Shown here piece by piece: positions 9,498 to 18,380 of a stretch of DNA of 43,248 nt. Origin of the DNA: Thiotrichales bacterium (GTDB lineage: Bacteria > Pseudomonadota > Gammaproteobacteria > Thiomicrospirales > Thiomicrospiraceae); contig JAEMQD010000066.1 in NCBI GenBank assembly GCA_022759035.1, forward strand, positions 1 through 43,248, given 5' to 3'. A program made the translations under genes and the position numbers. Position 1 is the stretch's first letter, and each line of letters starts with the position of its first letter. The notes below the pieces were generated by a model. The model did not search any database. It had not been told where the DNA came from and saw only the letters and a program-made list of their open reading frames with translations.

Positions 9498-9905
9498 TTA
9501 AATTGGTTTTAATTCTGGCGTTAGTCCGAGTTGCTGATAGTGTCGCCAACGATCGCGGCTTGCTTCTCTGTTTTCTGGGTTCACAATTTCGACAATACGC
9601 TGATAACCAGTGACCGTTAGGCGTTGAGCTGTTAAATTTAACAAAATGTCGCCTTCGTTAGGGAAGTCATCATAAATCAGCTGTAAAGGCGCGGTGCATT
9701 GATGATTAATGCTATGCGGGATAAAGCTTTCTGGTTTGCTTTCTTCCCAAATAGCATTATCTAACTGTGTGGCCTCTTGTGCGTTGTTGCAAAAAATAAC
9801 CGCCCGTCGTCCTCGACGATAAGCGGTTTCGCAGAACTTAACAATAAACGCTTGCTGCGTTTGTGCTGATGCGTCTGGCAAGAGATAAAACCAAACCTCG
9901 CTCAT
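9498..9905 (-). CDS. holC: DNA polymerase III subunit chi
   Basis: Chi links the clamp-loader complex to single-strand binding protein during replication. The 135-residue protein starts SEVWFYLL and has the family features TAYRRGRRAVIFCNN, LDNAIWEE, FIPHSI and the loop DILLNLT. Its ATG overlaps the pepA stop in an ATGA junction. The pepA-holC-valS gene order is the one found in E. coli and many other gammaproteobacteria and by itself supports the call. Confidence 0.92.
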   Translation of the reverse strand: MSEVWFYLLPDASAQTQQAFIVKFCETAYRRGRRAVIFCNNAQEATQLDNAIWEESKPESFIPHSINHQCTAPLQLIYDDFPNEGDILLNLTAQRLTVTGYQRIVEIVNPENREASRDRWRHYQQLGLTPELKPI

Positions 9906-11392
9906 GCGGTTGTCTGATCAACTAAATATTGCACGATTAATGGAACAGGACGACCAGAGGCACCTTTTTTGGCACCAGAAACCCAGGCCGTGCCAGCAAT
10001 ATCTAAGTGCGCCCAGGGTGTGTCGTTTTCAATAAATCGTTTTAAGAAACAACCAGCCGTAATGGTGCCTGCTTCTCGTCCACCGATGTTGCCCATATCA
10101 GCAAAGTTAGACTTTAGCTGTTCGTCGTACTCGTCCCAAAGCGGTAAGCGCCATACGCGGTCATAGCTGGTGTCGCCCGCTGTTTTGAGTGCTTTTTGTA
10201 AACTATCGTTATTGCCCATGAGGCCGCTTGTGTGATTGCCTAAGGCAATAATACAGGCACCTGTTAAGGTAGCCATATCGATAATTTGTTTGGGTTTAAA
10301 TTCGCGCTGTGTCCAAGTGAGCGCATCACATAGAATTAAACGACCTTCAGCATCTGTGTTGAGGACTTCGATTGTTTGCCCGCTCATGCTGGTCACAACA
10401 TCGCCAGGGCGAACAGCATTGCCAGCAGGCATATTTTCAACGGAAGGAATCACGCCAACTAAGTTAATGGGTAAGCCAAGTTCGGCAACGGTTTGCATTA
10501 CCCCTAAAACGGTTGCGGCACCGCACATGTCAAATTTCATCTCGTCCATGCCTGCACCAGGTTTTAGGCTGATACCACCCGAATCAAAGGTAACGCCTTT
10601 GCCTACTAGCGCAATAGGGGCGCCTTTGCCGCCTTTGTATTCAAGGGCAATGAGTCTGGGGGAAACCGCTGCCCCTTGGGCAACAGCGAGTAAGCTACCC
10701 ATTCCCAATTTTTCCATGTCGGCGCGTTTCAAAATGGTGCATTTCAATTTGTGTGTCTTAGCAAGTGTTTTCGCTTGCTCGGCCAAGCTTTCTGGATAGA
10801 GGATATTCGGTGGTAAGTTGCCTAAAGTACGTGTTAGTGCCATGCCAATAGCTGTTTCTTGGCCTTGTGCTACAGCCTTAACTGCCAGTTGGTTATCGAC
10901 TCCTTGGTCGAGTGGAAAGCTTAACTGACTTAGTACGGGCGCGCTTTCTTTTGCTGCTTTGCCTCGGCTGAGGTCTGTATAGCGGTAGAGGCTGTTCTGA
11001 AAAATTAGGCTAGCATGAACGAGCTTTTGTTCAGTAGTGGTATCGACGACATCGAGCGAGGTTAAGGCACAATGTGCGCTAGTGTGTTTGGTGTTTTGCG
11101 CTGCTTGAGCCGCAGCCTCCAAAATTTCGCGATAATTGCGTAATGTTATTGGTGTATCGCCAATGCCTACTAGCAATAAGTTAGCGCTGCGAACGCTGGC
11201 GCGCGGTAATAGGGTAGTGCTGCCTTTTTTACCGCTGATCATGCCTTCTTTTAGTAAGGCAGTTAATTGACCTTTGCGACTGGTGTTTTGTTCTTCAAAG
11301 GCTTTAGGTTGTTGTTCTGTGCTGCTGACTGGAATGATAAATAAATCATCAATGGTTGGTTTTTCAGAAAATTCGATATTAAGTTTATTCAT
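9902..11392 (-). CDS. pepA: Leucyl aminopeptidase (cytosol aminopeptidase A)
   Basis: PepA is a hexameric two-metal M17 aminopeptidase that removes N-terminal residues from peptides. The 496 residues include the signature NTDAEGRL (345-352). Metal ligands are at the expected places: K265 and D270 in GKGVTFDSGG, D288 in KFDMC, and D347 and E349 in the signature. R351 is the catalytic arginine. In E. coli the protein also binds DNA (Xer recombination, carAB control); whether that holds here is unknown. It is transcribed divergently from lptF across an 87-base spacer and leads pepA-holC-valS. Confidence 0.97.
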   Translation of the reverse strand: MNKLNIEFSEKPTIDDLFIIPVSSTEQQPKAFEEQNTSRKGQLTALLKEGMISGKKGSTTLLPRASVRSANLLLVGIGDTPITLRNYREILEAAAQAAQNTKHTSAHCALTSLDVVDTTTEQKLVHASLIFQNSLYRYTDLSRGKAAKESAPVLSQLSFPLDQGVDNQLAVKAVAQGQETAIGMALTRTLGNLPPNILYPESLAEQAKTLAKTHKLKCTILKRADMEKLGMGSLLAVAQGAAVSPRLIALEYKGGKGAPIALVGKGVTFDSGGISLKPGAGMDEMKFDMCGAATVLGVMQTVAELGLPINLVGVIPSVENMPAGNAVRPGDVVTSMSGQTIEVLNTDAEGRLILCDALTWTQREFKPKQIIDMATLTGACIIALGNHTSGLMGNNDSLQKALKTAGDTSYDRVWRLPLWDEYDEQLKSNFADMGNIGGREAGTITAGCFLKRFIENDTPWAHLDIAGTAWVSGAKKGASGRPVPLIVQYLVDQTTA

Positions 11393-11421
11393 TTTTTTAC
11401 TGGCCTATGCTGTTTTTACTT

Positions 11422-11450
11422 ACAATACTCATTTTTACTGCGATGCACAA
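11422..11450 (-). promoter_or_regulatory. Candidate promoter of pepA-holC-valS
   Basis: On the minus strand TTGTGC (11445-11450) is followed after 17 bases by TATTGT (11422-11427), about 30 bases before the pepA ATG. Both boxes are partial matches to the sigma-70 consensus (three and four of six), so this is only a suggestion. Confidence 0.3.
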
Positions 11451-11479
11451 GCATTGAATAGCGAGTTAATGAAAAGTTT

Positions 11480-12565
11480 ATGCGTTTGCTAACGGTTTAT
11501 ATCGGGCGAGAAATGGTGCTGTCTTTTATGGCGGTACTCGGCGTGCTTTTGTTGGTGATTTTAGGTGGCGAAGTTGCACGCTTATTAACGGAAGCGTTAG
11601 AAGGGCGTTTGAGTGCTGATTTGGTTGCCAAGTTAGTGTTGCTTAAAATTCCTGTTGCTATGGAAATTCTATTACCACTATCTACCTTGTTGGCGGTGAT
11701 GCTGACTTTTGGACGTTTGTACCATGATAGAGAAATGGAAGTTTTATCGGCGAGCGGTATTGGTGGTCGCTATTTTTTACGCATTGTGCTTAGTCTCGGT
11801 TTGATAGCGGCCTTAATGGCTGGTTTCTTTTCTGTATTTGCTTCTTCTTGGGCGATGCAGCAGGAGCGTACTATCATGGCAGAAGGACAAATGCGTACGC
11901 ATATTAAGTCGTTGGTGGGCGGGCGATTTACGCCGTTACCTTCTTCTAATGGCGTGTTTTATGCCGAGAAAGTCAGTGCTAATGGTCAGTTGACTGATGT
12001 TTTTATTCAATTGCGTCCTGTTGATAAGCCAGATAAGTTATTAAGTGCGCCCAAAGGTCATTTTGAAATAGCGGGAGATCGTACCAAGCTTATTTTAGAG
12101 CAAGGGCAGTTGGTTGATGGTGCGTTAGGTAATGACAAATTATTGGTAGAAAGCTTTGATCATTTAGCGGTGTGGTTGCCAGATTGGCAAGTTAAATTGT
12201 CTGAATTGGATATTGAAGCATTAGATACGTTAACCTTGTGGCAAAGACGGCATGAGCCTCGCGCCATGGCGCATTTGCAATGGCGATTTTTTGTTGCTGC
12301 AAGTGTGCTACTGATGGCGATTATGGGGTGGAGATTATCACGTGTTGGGCCAAGGAAGGGGCGATACTCTCGAATGGCTTTAGGGTTAGGTTTTTACTTG
12401 CTATTCACACAAATTGCGATTGCGTTGCGTTCGCAAATTCAAACGGGTGCTTTTCCTGTCATGCCAGGCATGCTAGTGATGTTGTTTTTGCCCATGTTAT
12501 TTTTATTGCCAGTGAGTCGATGGTGGCAGGCGATGCAGCGTCAATTTAGGGAGGCGCTGAGATGA
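11480..12565 (+). CDS. lptF: LPS export system permease LptF
   Basis: LptF is one of the two inner-membrane permeases of the LptB2FG transporter, which extracts lipopolysaccharide and feeds it to the LptC-LptA-LptD bridge. The 361 residues show the YjgP/YjgQ layout: three N-terminal membrane helices (about 10-33, 52-75, 98-120), a periplasmic beta-jellyroll region (about 125-260) and three C-terminal helices (about 272-350). The opening RLLTVYIGREMVLSF is typical. It overlaps lptG by four bases (ATGA), giving equimolar coupled translation. LptD, the outer-membrane end of the same route, is encoded at 25070. lptA, lptB and lptC are not in this window. Confidence 0.94.
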   Translation: MRLLTVYIGREMVLSFMAVLGVLLLVILGGEVARLLTEALEGRLSADLVAKLVLLKIPVAMEILLPLSTLLAVMLTFGRLYHDREMEVLSASGIGGRYFLRIVLSLGLIAALMAGFFSVFASSWAMQQERTIMAEGQMRTHIKSLVGGRFTPLPSSNGVFYAEKVSANGQLTDVFIQLRPVDKPDKLLSAPKGHFEIAGDRTKLILEQGQLVDGALGNDKLLVESFDHLAVWLPDWQVKLSELDIEALDTLTLWQRRHEPRAMAHLQWRFFVAASVLLMAIMGWRLSRVGPRKGRYSRMALGLGFYLLFTQIAIALRSQIQTGAFPVMPGMLVMLFLPMLFLLPVSRWWQAMQRQFREALR

Positions 12566-13668
12566 TTTTTGGCAAAATAGAAGCGTATTTAACACGCTCG
12601 GTTATTTGGGCGGTTTTTGCAGCAATGCTGCTGTTAACTGCTTTACTTGGGTTTTCTGAGTTGCTTTCTCAGTTAGGACGATTGTCCGACACTTATCCGA
12701 TGAGCAAGGCGCTTCTTTTTGCTGTACTAAAAATGCCTGCCTACGCTTACGATGTTTTTCCGATGGCGTTATTGATTGGTGTTTTGGCAGGGATGGGACA
12801 GTTGGCAACGCAAAGTGAGTTGACCATTATCCGTGCGAGTGGTTGGTCACCTTCAAGAATCCTGCTTGCTTTAGCTAAAGGCATGTTATTGCTCTGGATT
12901 TTTATGCTAATAGTAGGTGAAGGGTTAGCGCCTTGGGCGGAAAAAACTGCGATGCAATTACGATTAGCCAATGGTGCGCAGCATTTATCCTTAGCGGGCG
13001 ATTCGGGGTTTTGGACGAAAGACGCTTCGCGCTATATTAGTGCTCAAAATGTCGCTAAAGAAGATACGCTTTTAGATGTCACTATTTATACCTTTGATAA
13101 GCAAACGGCGCTGAAACAGATTTGGCAAGCTGAACGTGCTGAGTATGAGCCGACGACCAAGCTTTGGCAGTTGAGCAATGTGCGCGAACAAACGCTGTCG
13201 AATAAAGCAGTTGAAGGTGTTTTTCCTTTTGTGGGTTTAGACTGGCAAGAAGCAAAATATACACAGCTTGCTGTACAGTTGCCGTTTGAGCCAGCAGCGT
13301 TGGCGCTGATGGCGCAAGACAAAAAAAATTGGTCGTGGCGTGAGTTGCGTTCACAAATTAGTACGATGGAACAAAATGGCCTACAAACACAAACATTAGA
13401 GTTGGCTTTGTGGCGTAAGTTGGCGCATCCCATATCGCTGCTAGCGATGTTGGCCTTAGCGCTTACGCTATTATTGAGCGCAGGACGTAGTGCCAGTATG
13501 GGTGGTCGTGTCTTGTTGGGTATTATTATTGGTTTGATTTTCTTTTTGGTAAATCGTGTTGTTGGGGATATGGGTGCCTTGGCAGGGTTTCCTGCTATTG
13601 TGAATGCTTTTTTATTGCCGACACTTATTTTGGTGGTGAGTTTAATAACCTTGGCTAGGATGCGTTAA
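12562..13668 (+). CDS. lptG: LPS export system permease LptG
   Basis: LptG is the partner permease of LptF. The 368 residues have the same architecture: helices near 12-35, 55-80 and 100-122, a periplasmic domain (about 130-275) and three C-terminal helices (about 290-366). The N-terminal stretch YLTRSVIWAVFAAMLLLTALLG and the loop ELTIIRASGWSPSRIL agree with the family. The start overlaps lptF by four bases and the TAA overlaps the next ATG by one base, so the downstream ABC exporter is in the same tightly coupled operon. Confidence 0.94.
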   Translation: MIFGKIEAYLTRSVIWAVFAAMLLLTALLGFSELLSQLGRLSDTYPMSKALLFAVLKMPAYAYDVFPMALLIGVLAGMGQLATQSELTIIRASGWSPSRILLALAKGMLLLWIFMLIVGEGLAPWAEKTAMQLRLANGAQHLSLAGDSGFWTKDASRYISAQNVAKEDTLLDVTIYTFDKQTALKQIWQAERAEYEPTTKLWQLSNVREQTLSNKAVEGVFPFVGLDWQEAKYTQLAVQLPFEPAALALMAQDKKNWSWRELRSQISTMEQNGLQTQTLELALWRKLAHPISLLAMLALALTLLLSAGRSASMGGRVLLGIIIGLIFFLVNRVVGDMGALAGFPAIVNAFLLPTLILVVSLITLARMR

Positions 13669-15440
13669 TGATGTTAAGTTTTTCGGATTTGTGGCAGTCG
13701 GTAAAGCAGCATAAAAAGGCCTTAATGATTGGGCAGCTTCTCGCGCTTATTGGTGCGCTGGTGGCCGTGCCTGTTCCGCTGCTGATGCCTTTGTTGGTTG
13801 ATGAAGTCTTACTGCATAAGCCAGCAACCTTAACGCAAATTGTTACTTGGTTGGTTCCTGCCGATTGGCTTGGCCCCGTTGTGATTGTTCTGGTAGTCAT
13901 GCTGTTAACCATTACGTTACGCCTTAGCAGCTTACTGCTTGGTGTCGCAACAACGCGTATTTTTGTGTCGATTGCAAAAACAGTCACACTGGGTGTTCGT
14001 GAACGTTTACTCGATAAATTGTCACGTGTGAGTATGCAGGTGTATGAGTCATTAGGCTCTGGTCAAGTGACGGCACGTTTGTTAACAGATGTGGAAACGC
14101 TCGATAAGTTTCTGGGTGAAACGGTAGCGAAAGTATTGGTTGCCGTACTCAGTATTGTTGGTGTAGCTGGCGTTTTACTTTGGATGCATTGGCAATTGGC
14201 GCTTATTATTTTGTTCTTAAACCCTTTTGTCATTGGCTTAACCATGATTTTAGGTAAAAAAGTTAAGAACTGGAAACAGCGCGAAAATGGTGCTTTCGAG
14301 TTACTGTCGCAATCGGTAGCGGAAACACTCGATGCGATGCAGCAACTTCGTGCCGCTAATGCGGATAAGCGCTTTTTAGCACGTGCTAAGGCTGCCGCTG
14401 AAGAAGTGCGGTTGGCGGCGATTGCATCGGGTTGGAAAACCGACGCGTTATCACGTTTTTCTTTCGGTGTTTTTCTAGCTGGCTTTGAGGTATTTCGCGC
14501 TGTTGCCATGCTGACAGTGCTGTTTTCAGACCTAAGTATTGGTGAAATGATCGGGGTTTTTGGCTATTTGTGGTTTATGATGGGGCCAGTCCAAGAGTTG
14601 CTATCGGTGCAGTATGCATACTATGGTGCTAAAGCTGCGCTAGGGCGCATTAACAGCTTATTGGAGGCGGAGGAAGAGCCACAGTATGCACAGCAAACAG
14701 AACCATTAACCGCAAACACAGCATTGCCGATACGATTGGAAAATGTCAGTTTTGCTTACAAAGATGCCCCTCCGGTGTTGGATGCTGTTTCGTTAACTAT
14801 TGCAGCGGGCGAGCAGGTGGCTTTAGTCGGCGTATCTGGCGCAGGTAAGTCGACCTTGGTGCAGTTGTTACTGGGATTGTATACACCAAATAGCGGTCAA
14901 ATTTATTATGGTGACGTGCCTGTTACTCAGTTAGGTTTTGAACAGATTCGCGCCCATGTTGGTGTTGTATTGCAGCAACCGATGCTATTTAACGACAGTT
15001 TGCGCGCCAATTTAACCTTGGGCTTGCCTGCAACGGATGAGGCTTTGTGGCAAGTGTTGGCGGTTGCGCAATTAACGGAAACCGTAAAAGCGATGCCAAA
15101 TGGATTAGACACAGTATTAGGCCGTAATGGGGTGCGATTGTCTGGTGGGCAACGTCAACGATTGGCTATTGCACGCATGATGTTAGCTCAACCTCAGGTG
15201 GTTATTTTGGATGAGGCGACCTCGATGCTCGATACGCATACTGAAGCTAAGTTGCACGAAGCGATGCGTAGCTTTTTGCGTGGACGTACATTGCTGGTTA
15301 TTGCGCACCGTTTGTCGGCGGTGAAAGAGGCGGACCGTGTCTTGGTTTTCGATGGCGGAAAAATTATAGAGCAGGGCAGTCATGCCGAACTGGTCCAACT
15401 AGACGGTGGTATTTATCAGCGTTTGTATGGTGGGCAGTAA
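13668..15440 (+). CDS. ABC exporter with fused membrane and ATPase domains
   Basis: This 590-residue half-transporter has an exporter-type membrane domain (about 18-330, six helices) and a nucleotide-binding domain (about 355-588). Walker A is GVSGAGKS at 388-395, the signature LSGGQRQR starts at 491, Walker B VVILDE is at 511-516, and the switch histidine is H547. It should act as a homodimer exporting a lipid, drug or peptide. Position directly after lptF-lptG, with a TAATG junction, suggests a link with envelope lipids, and an MsbA-like role is possible. The N-terminal part does not closely recall E. coli MsbA, so I leave it without a symbol. Confidence 0.88.
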   Translation: MMLSFSDLWQSVKQHKKALMIGQLLALIGALVAVPVPLLMPLLVDEVLLHKPATLTQIVTWLVPADWLGPVVIVLVVMLLTITLRLSSLLLGVATTRIFVSIAKTVTLGVRERLLDKLSRVSMQVYESLGSGQVTARLLTDVETLDKFLGETVAKVLVAVLSIVGVAGVLLWMHWQLALIILFLNPFVIGLTMILGKKVKNWKQRENGAFELLSQSVAETLDAMQQLRAANADKRFLARAKAAAEEVRLAAIASGWKTDALSRFSFGVFLAGFEVFRAVAMLTVLFSDLSIGEMIGVFGYLWFMMGPVQELLSVQYAYYGAKAALGRINSLLEAEEEPQYAQQTEPLTANTALPIRLENVSFAYKDAPPVLDAVSLTIAAGEQVALVGVSGAGKSTLVQLLLGLYTPNSGQIYYGDVPVTQLGFEQIRAHVGVVLQQPMLFNDSLRANLTLGLPATDEALWQVLAVAQLTETVKAMPNGLDTVLGRNGVRLSGGQRQRLAIARMMLAQPQVVILDEATSMLDTHTEAKLHEAMRSFLRGRTLLVIAHRLSAVKEADRVLVFDGGKIIEQGSHAELVQLDGGIYQRLYGGQ

Positions 15441-15462
15441 CAAAGTAGCGAATGTAATTTCT

Positions 15463-16245
15463 ATGCGTAACCGATTTACTATGCCCACTGGCTTTATTTT
15501 AGCGATGACGTTTTTAACACGTTTACCTATGCCCAAGGTGGTTAATTTTCAACCCGAAGACATGGCAAAAGCAGTGGTGTGGTTTCCATTGGCAGGTATG
15601 GTTGTGGGATTGTTTGTTGCCAGCGCTTGGTGGTTGGGTGGTTTGGTGCATCCCGCCTTAGCAGGCTTGTTGGGTTTGCTTATGTGGGTGTGGGTTACTG
15701 GCGCTTTGCATTTAGATGGTTTGTCTGACTTAACCGATGCATTGGGGGCCGCGCATGGTAATCAAGCGCGTTTCCTTGCTGTTTTGTCTGATCCACATGT
15801 TGGCAGCTTCGGCGTCGTAGCCTTGGTGCTACAGCTTTTGGTGAAATGGGTGTTACTCAGTTTGGCCGCTTATGACACACTGAGTTTTGCGGTATTGGTT
15901 TTTATTCCTGCATGGGCACGCCTAGGCGCAGCTTGGTGGTCGTTAAGTTTACCCAGTATTAAACCCGGACTAGGTGAAACTTTTGCTTGGCAAGGTAAGA
16001 CGAGACAGTTAGTATGGACTTGCTGTTTTTTACTTGCTGTTTCCAGCTTGCAGCCCGTGCTATTTCTTGCCACGCTTCCCCTTATTTTTTGGCGTACTTG
16101 GTTGTCGATTAAGCTGGGTGGTCAAACGGGCGATGCCCTTGGCGCAGGCATTGAAGTAAACGAAAGCTTGAGCCTATTATTAATTTTATTAACCATTCAT
16201 GTGTTGCCTGCATGGGCTTTATTTGTAGGAAGTGCTTCATTATGA
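15463..16245 (+). CDS. cobS: Adenosylcobinamide-GDP ribazoletransferase (cobalamin synthase)
   Basis: CobS joins adenosylcobinamide-GDP to alpha-ribazole (phosphate) at the inner membrane, the last stage of cobalamin assembly. Visible signatures are FLTRLPMP near the N-terminus, the metal-binding HLDGLSDLTDALGA, then FLAVLSDPHVGSFGV, with several membrane helices. The frame is open further upstream into the ABC-exporter gene. I choose ATG 15463 (260 residues) because it begins a normal family N-terminus; ATG 15427 and 15481 are alternatives, and no strong ribosome site decides. No other cobalamin gene is in the window, so it may serve in salvage or the remaining genes lie elsewhere. Its stop overlaps the lgt start (ATGA). 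Confidence 0.9.
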   Translation: MRNRFTMPTGFILAMTFLTRLPMPKVVNFQPEDMAKAVVWFPLAGMVVGLFVASAWWLGGLVHPALAGLLGLLMWVWVTGALHLDGLSDLTDALGAAHGNQARFLAVLSDPHVGSFGVVALVLQLLVKWVLLSLAAYDTLSFAVLVFIPAWARLGAAWWSLSLPSIKPGLGETFAWQGKTRQLVWTCCFLLAVSSLQPVLFLATLPLIFWRTWLSIKLGGQTGDALGAGIEVNESLSLLLILLTIHVLPAWALFVGSASL

Positions 16246-17048
16246 TGACTTATCACCCGATTGATCCGATTGCATTAGATTTGGGGCTAGTCCAGGTGCG
16301 CTGGTATGGTTTGATGTATTTGGTTGGCTTTTTAGGCGGCTGGTATTATGGGGTTACGCGTTCTAAAGATGCATGGCGTGGCTGGCAAGCAGAACAAGTT
16401 GGTGATGCATTGTTTTATATCGCAATGGGCGTTATTTTAGGTGGTCGTATTGGTTACATTCTATTTTATGACTTTGCGCATTATCTTGCCTATCCCTTAG
16501 ATATGTTAAAAGTTTGGCAAGGGGGTATGTCATTCCATGGCGGCTTAATTGGGGTCATTACTGCGGTATGGTTGTATGGGCTTAAAGTTAATAAATCGAT
16601 GCTGGAAGTGACTGACTTTATTGCACCCTTTGTACCGATTGGTTTAGGCTTTGGCCGTATTGGCAATTATATTAATAGCGAGTTATGGGGCAAAACAGCA
16701 CCTGAAGATAGTCCTTGGGCAATGCTCGTATATGATCCTTATGTGCAAGCAACCGTAGCTAAATATCCTACGCAGCTACTCGAATCGTTATTAGAGGGTT
16801 TGGTGTTAGGGTTGATTTTATGGTGGTATTCGCGTAAGCAACGTGCGCTGGGCGCGGTTTCTGGTTTGTTTTTGCTGGGTTATGGCTGCTTCCGTTTCTT
16901 TGTTGAGTTTTGGCGTATGCCTGATGTTCAGCTCGGTTACTTAGCGTGGGGTTGGCTGACGATGGGACAGATTTTATGTATTCCTATGATTATTGGCGGT
17001 TTGTTTTTAATGTTTGTATGGGGTAAGCGTCATGCGTCAGTATCTTGA
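16242..17048 (+). CDS. lgt: Prolipoprotein diacylglyceryl transferase
   Basis: Lgt moves diacylglycerol from phosphatidylglycerol to the lipobox cysteine of prolipoproteins in the inner membrane. The 268-residue, seven-helix protein carries VRWYGLMYL, the loop MSFHGGLIG with the conserved His-Gly-Gly, and the signature [17 protein letters not shown] 16242 is preceded by AGGAAG nine bases upstream and is preferred to the adjacent in-frame ATG 16245. It overlaps the cobS end by four bases and the thyA start by 17. The lgt-thyA pairing is common in proteobacteria. Confidence 0.97.
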   Translation: MMTYHPIDPIALDLGLVQVRWYGLMYLVGFLGGWYYGVTRSKDAWRGWQAEQVGDALFYIAMGVILGGRIGYILFYDFAHYLAYPLDMLKVWQGGMSFHGGLIGVITAVWLYGLKVNKSMLEVTDFIAPFVPIGLGFGRIGNYINSELWGKTAPEDSPWAMLVYDPYVQATVAKYPTQLLESLLEGLVLGLILWWYSRKQRALGAVSGLFLLGYGCFRFFVEFWRMPDVQLGYLAWGWLTMGQILCIPMIIGGLFLMFVWGKRHASVS

Positions 17049-17865
17049 TTTATTGTCACTGATCCTTGAACAAGGCGCCGCAAAAGAAGATCGTACAGGA
17101 ACCGGGACAATAGGTGTTTTCGGTCATCAAATGCGCTTTAACCTGCAAGCAGGTTTTCCCCTGTTAACGACTAAAAAATTACATTGGAAATCGATTGCGG
17201 TTGAATTGCTGTGGTTTTTGCGTGGTGATACCAATTTAGCTTACTTAAAAGCGCATGGTGTACGCATTTGGGATGAATGGGCAACCGAAGATGGTGAGTT
17301 AGGGCCGCTATACGGTAAACAATGGACCAAATGGGCAACACCAGATGGCCGAGAAATTAATCAGATTGCTCAAGTTGTTGAGCAAATTAAAGCGCGTCCG
17401 AATAGTCGCCGCTTAATTGTATCGGCATGGAATCCTGCAGACTTGCCCGATGAAAGCATTTCGCCACAGGCGAACGTTCAATTGGGTCGAATGGCGTTAG
17501 CCGCCTGTCACGCTTTATTTCAGTTTCAAGTGAGTGAAGGTAAATTAAATTGTCAGTTGTATCAGCGTAGCGCTGACGTTTTTTTAGGCGTGCCTTTTAA
17601 TATTGCCAGTTATGCCTTGTTGATGCACATGATTGCGCAGCAATGCGATCTTGAGGTTGGTGACTTTGTTTGGACGGGTGGTGATGTGCATTTGTATCGC
17701 AACACGATTGAGCAAGCTAAGCAGCAATTAACGCGGGATGTCTATGCTTTGCCTAAATTGAAAATTTTACGTAAGCCAGCGAGTATTTTTGATTACACTT
17801 TAGATGACTTTGTCATAGAAGATTATCTTGCGCATCCACATATTTCGGCAAAGGTGGCTGTGTAA
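17032..17865 (+). CDS. thyA: Thymidylate synthase
   Basis: ThyA methylates dUMP to dTMP using 5,10-methylene-tetrahydrofolate, producing dihydrofolate. The frame opens at 17014, but [12 protein letters not shown] starting at ATG 17032 is the normal family N-terminus; this overlaps lgt by 17 bases. Of 277 residues, C159 in [10 protein letters not shown] is the catalytic cysteine. [26 protein letters not shown] and PFNIASYA are all present. The residue before the cysteine is alanine rather than the more usual proline. The next gene, folA, regenerates the folate cofactor and overlaps by one base (TAATG). Confidence 0.97.
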   Translation: MRQYLDLLSLILEQGAAKEDRTGTGTIGVFGHQMRFNLQAGFPLLTTKKLHWKSIAVELLWFLRGDTNLAYLKAHGVRIWDEWATEDGELGPLYGKQWTKWATPDGREINQIAQVVEQIKARPNSRRLIVSAWNPADLPDESISPQANVQLGRMALAACHALFQFQVSEGKLNCQLYQRSADVFLGVPFNIASYALLMHMIAQQCDLEVGDFVWTGGDVHLYRNTIEQAKQQLTRDVYALPKLKILRKPASIFDYTLDDFVIEDYLAHPHISAKVAV

Positions 17866-18368
17866 TGAAAATTGCATTAATTGCAGCAATGGACAGGCAG
17901 CGAGCTATCGGTTTTGATAATCAACTACCTTGGCATTTGCCCGACGATTTGAAGTTCTTCAAGGCGCAAACACAGGGCGGTGTCGTTGTGATGGGACGAA
18001 AAACGTTCGAGTCTCTTGGAAGTCGCCCTTTGCCCAATCGGCGGAATATTGTGCTGACGCATCAACAAGGTTGGCAACATGAAGGCGTTGAGGTTGCGCA
18101 GAACTGGTCAACACTAAAAGCTCAATTAATTGAGCAAGCAGTCGATACCCTATGGGTGATTGGTGGTGGAGAAATCTACGCTGCTTGTATTGCGGATGCT
18201 TCTGAATTAGTATTAACGCAGGTAGACGTCGTCTTAGAACAAGTTGATACCTGGTTTCCTTTGTGGGATGATCAGCAATGGCAGGTAGTCCATTCACAAC
18301 GTCACGAGCGCGATGCGCGTCACGACTATGCATTTGAATGGAAGACGTTAATCAAAAAAGAATCATAA
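17865..18368 (+). CDS. folA: Dihydrofolate reductase
   Basis: DHFR reduces dihydrofolate to tetrahydrofolate with NADPH, completing the cycle started by ThyA just upstream. The 167-residue protein has the family motifs IAAMDRQRAIGFDNQLPWHL, the catalytic acid D28 in LPDDLKFFK, VVMGRKTFESLG, LPNRRNIVLT and the glycine pair in WVIGGGEIYA. The start codon overlaps the thyA stop. Length is normal for a chromosomal enzyme, and no feature suggests an acquired trimethoprim-resistant type. Confidence 0.96.
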   Translation: MKIALIAAMDRQRAIGFDNQLPWHLPDDLKFFKAQTQGGVVVMGRKTFESLGSRPLPNRRNIVLTHQQGWQHEGVEVAQNWSTLKAQLIEQAVDTLWVIGGGEIYAACIADASELVLTQVDVVLEQVDTWFPLWDDQQWQVVHSQRHERDARHDYAFEWKTLIKKES

Positions 18369-18380
18369 TTAGGATCGCTC

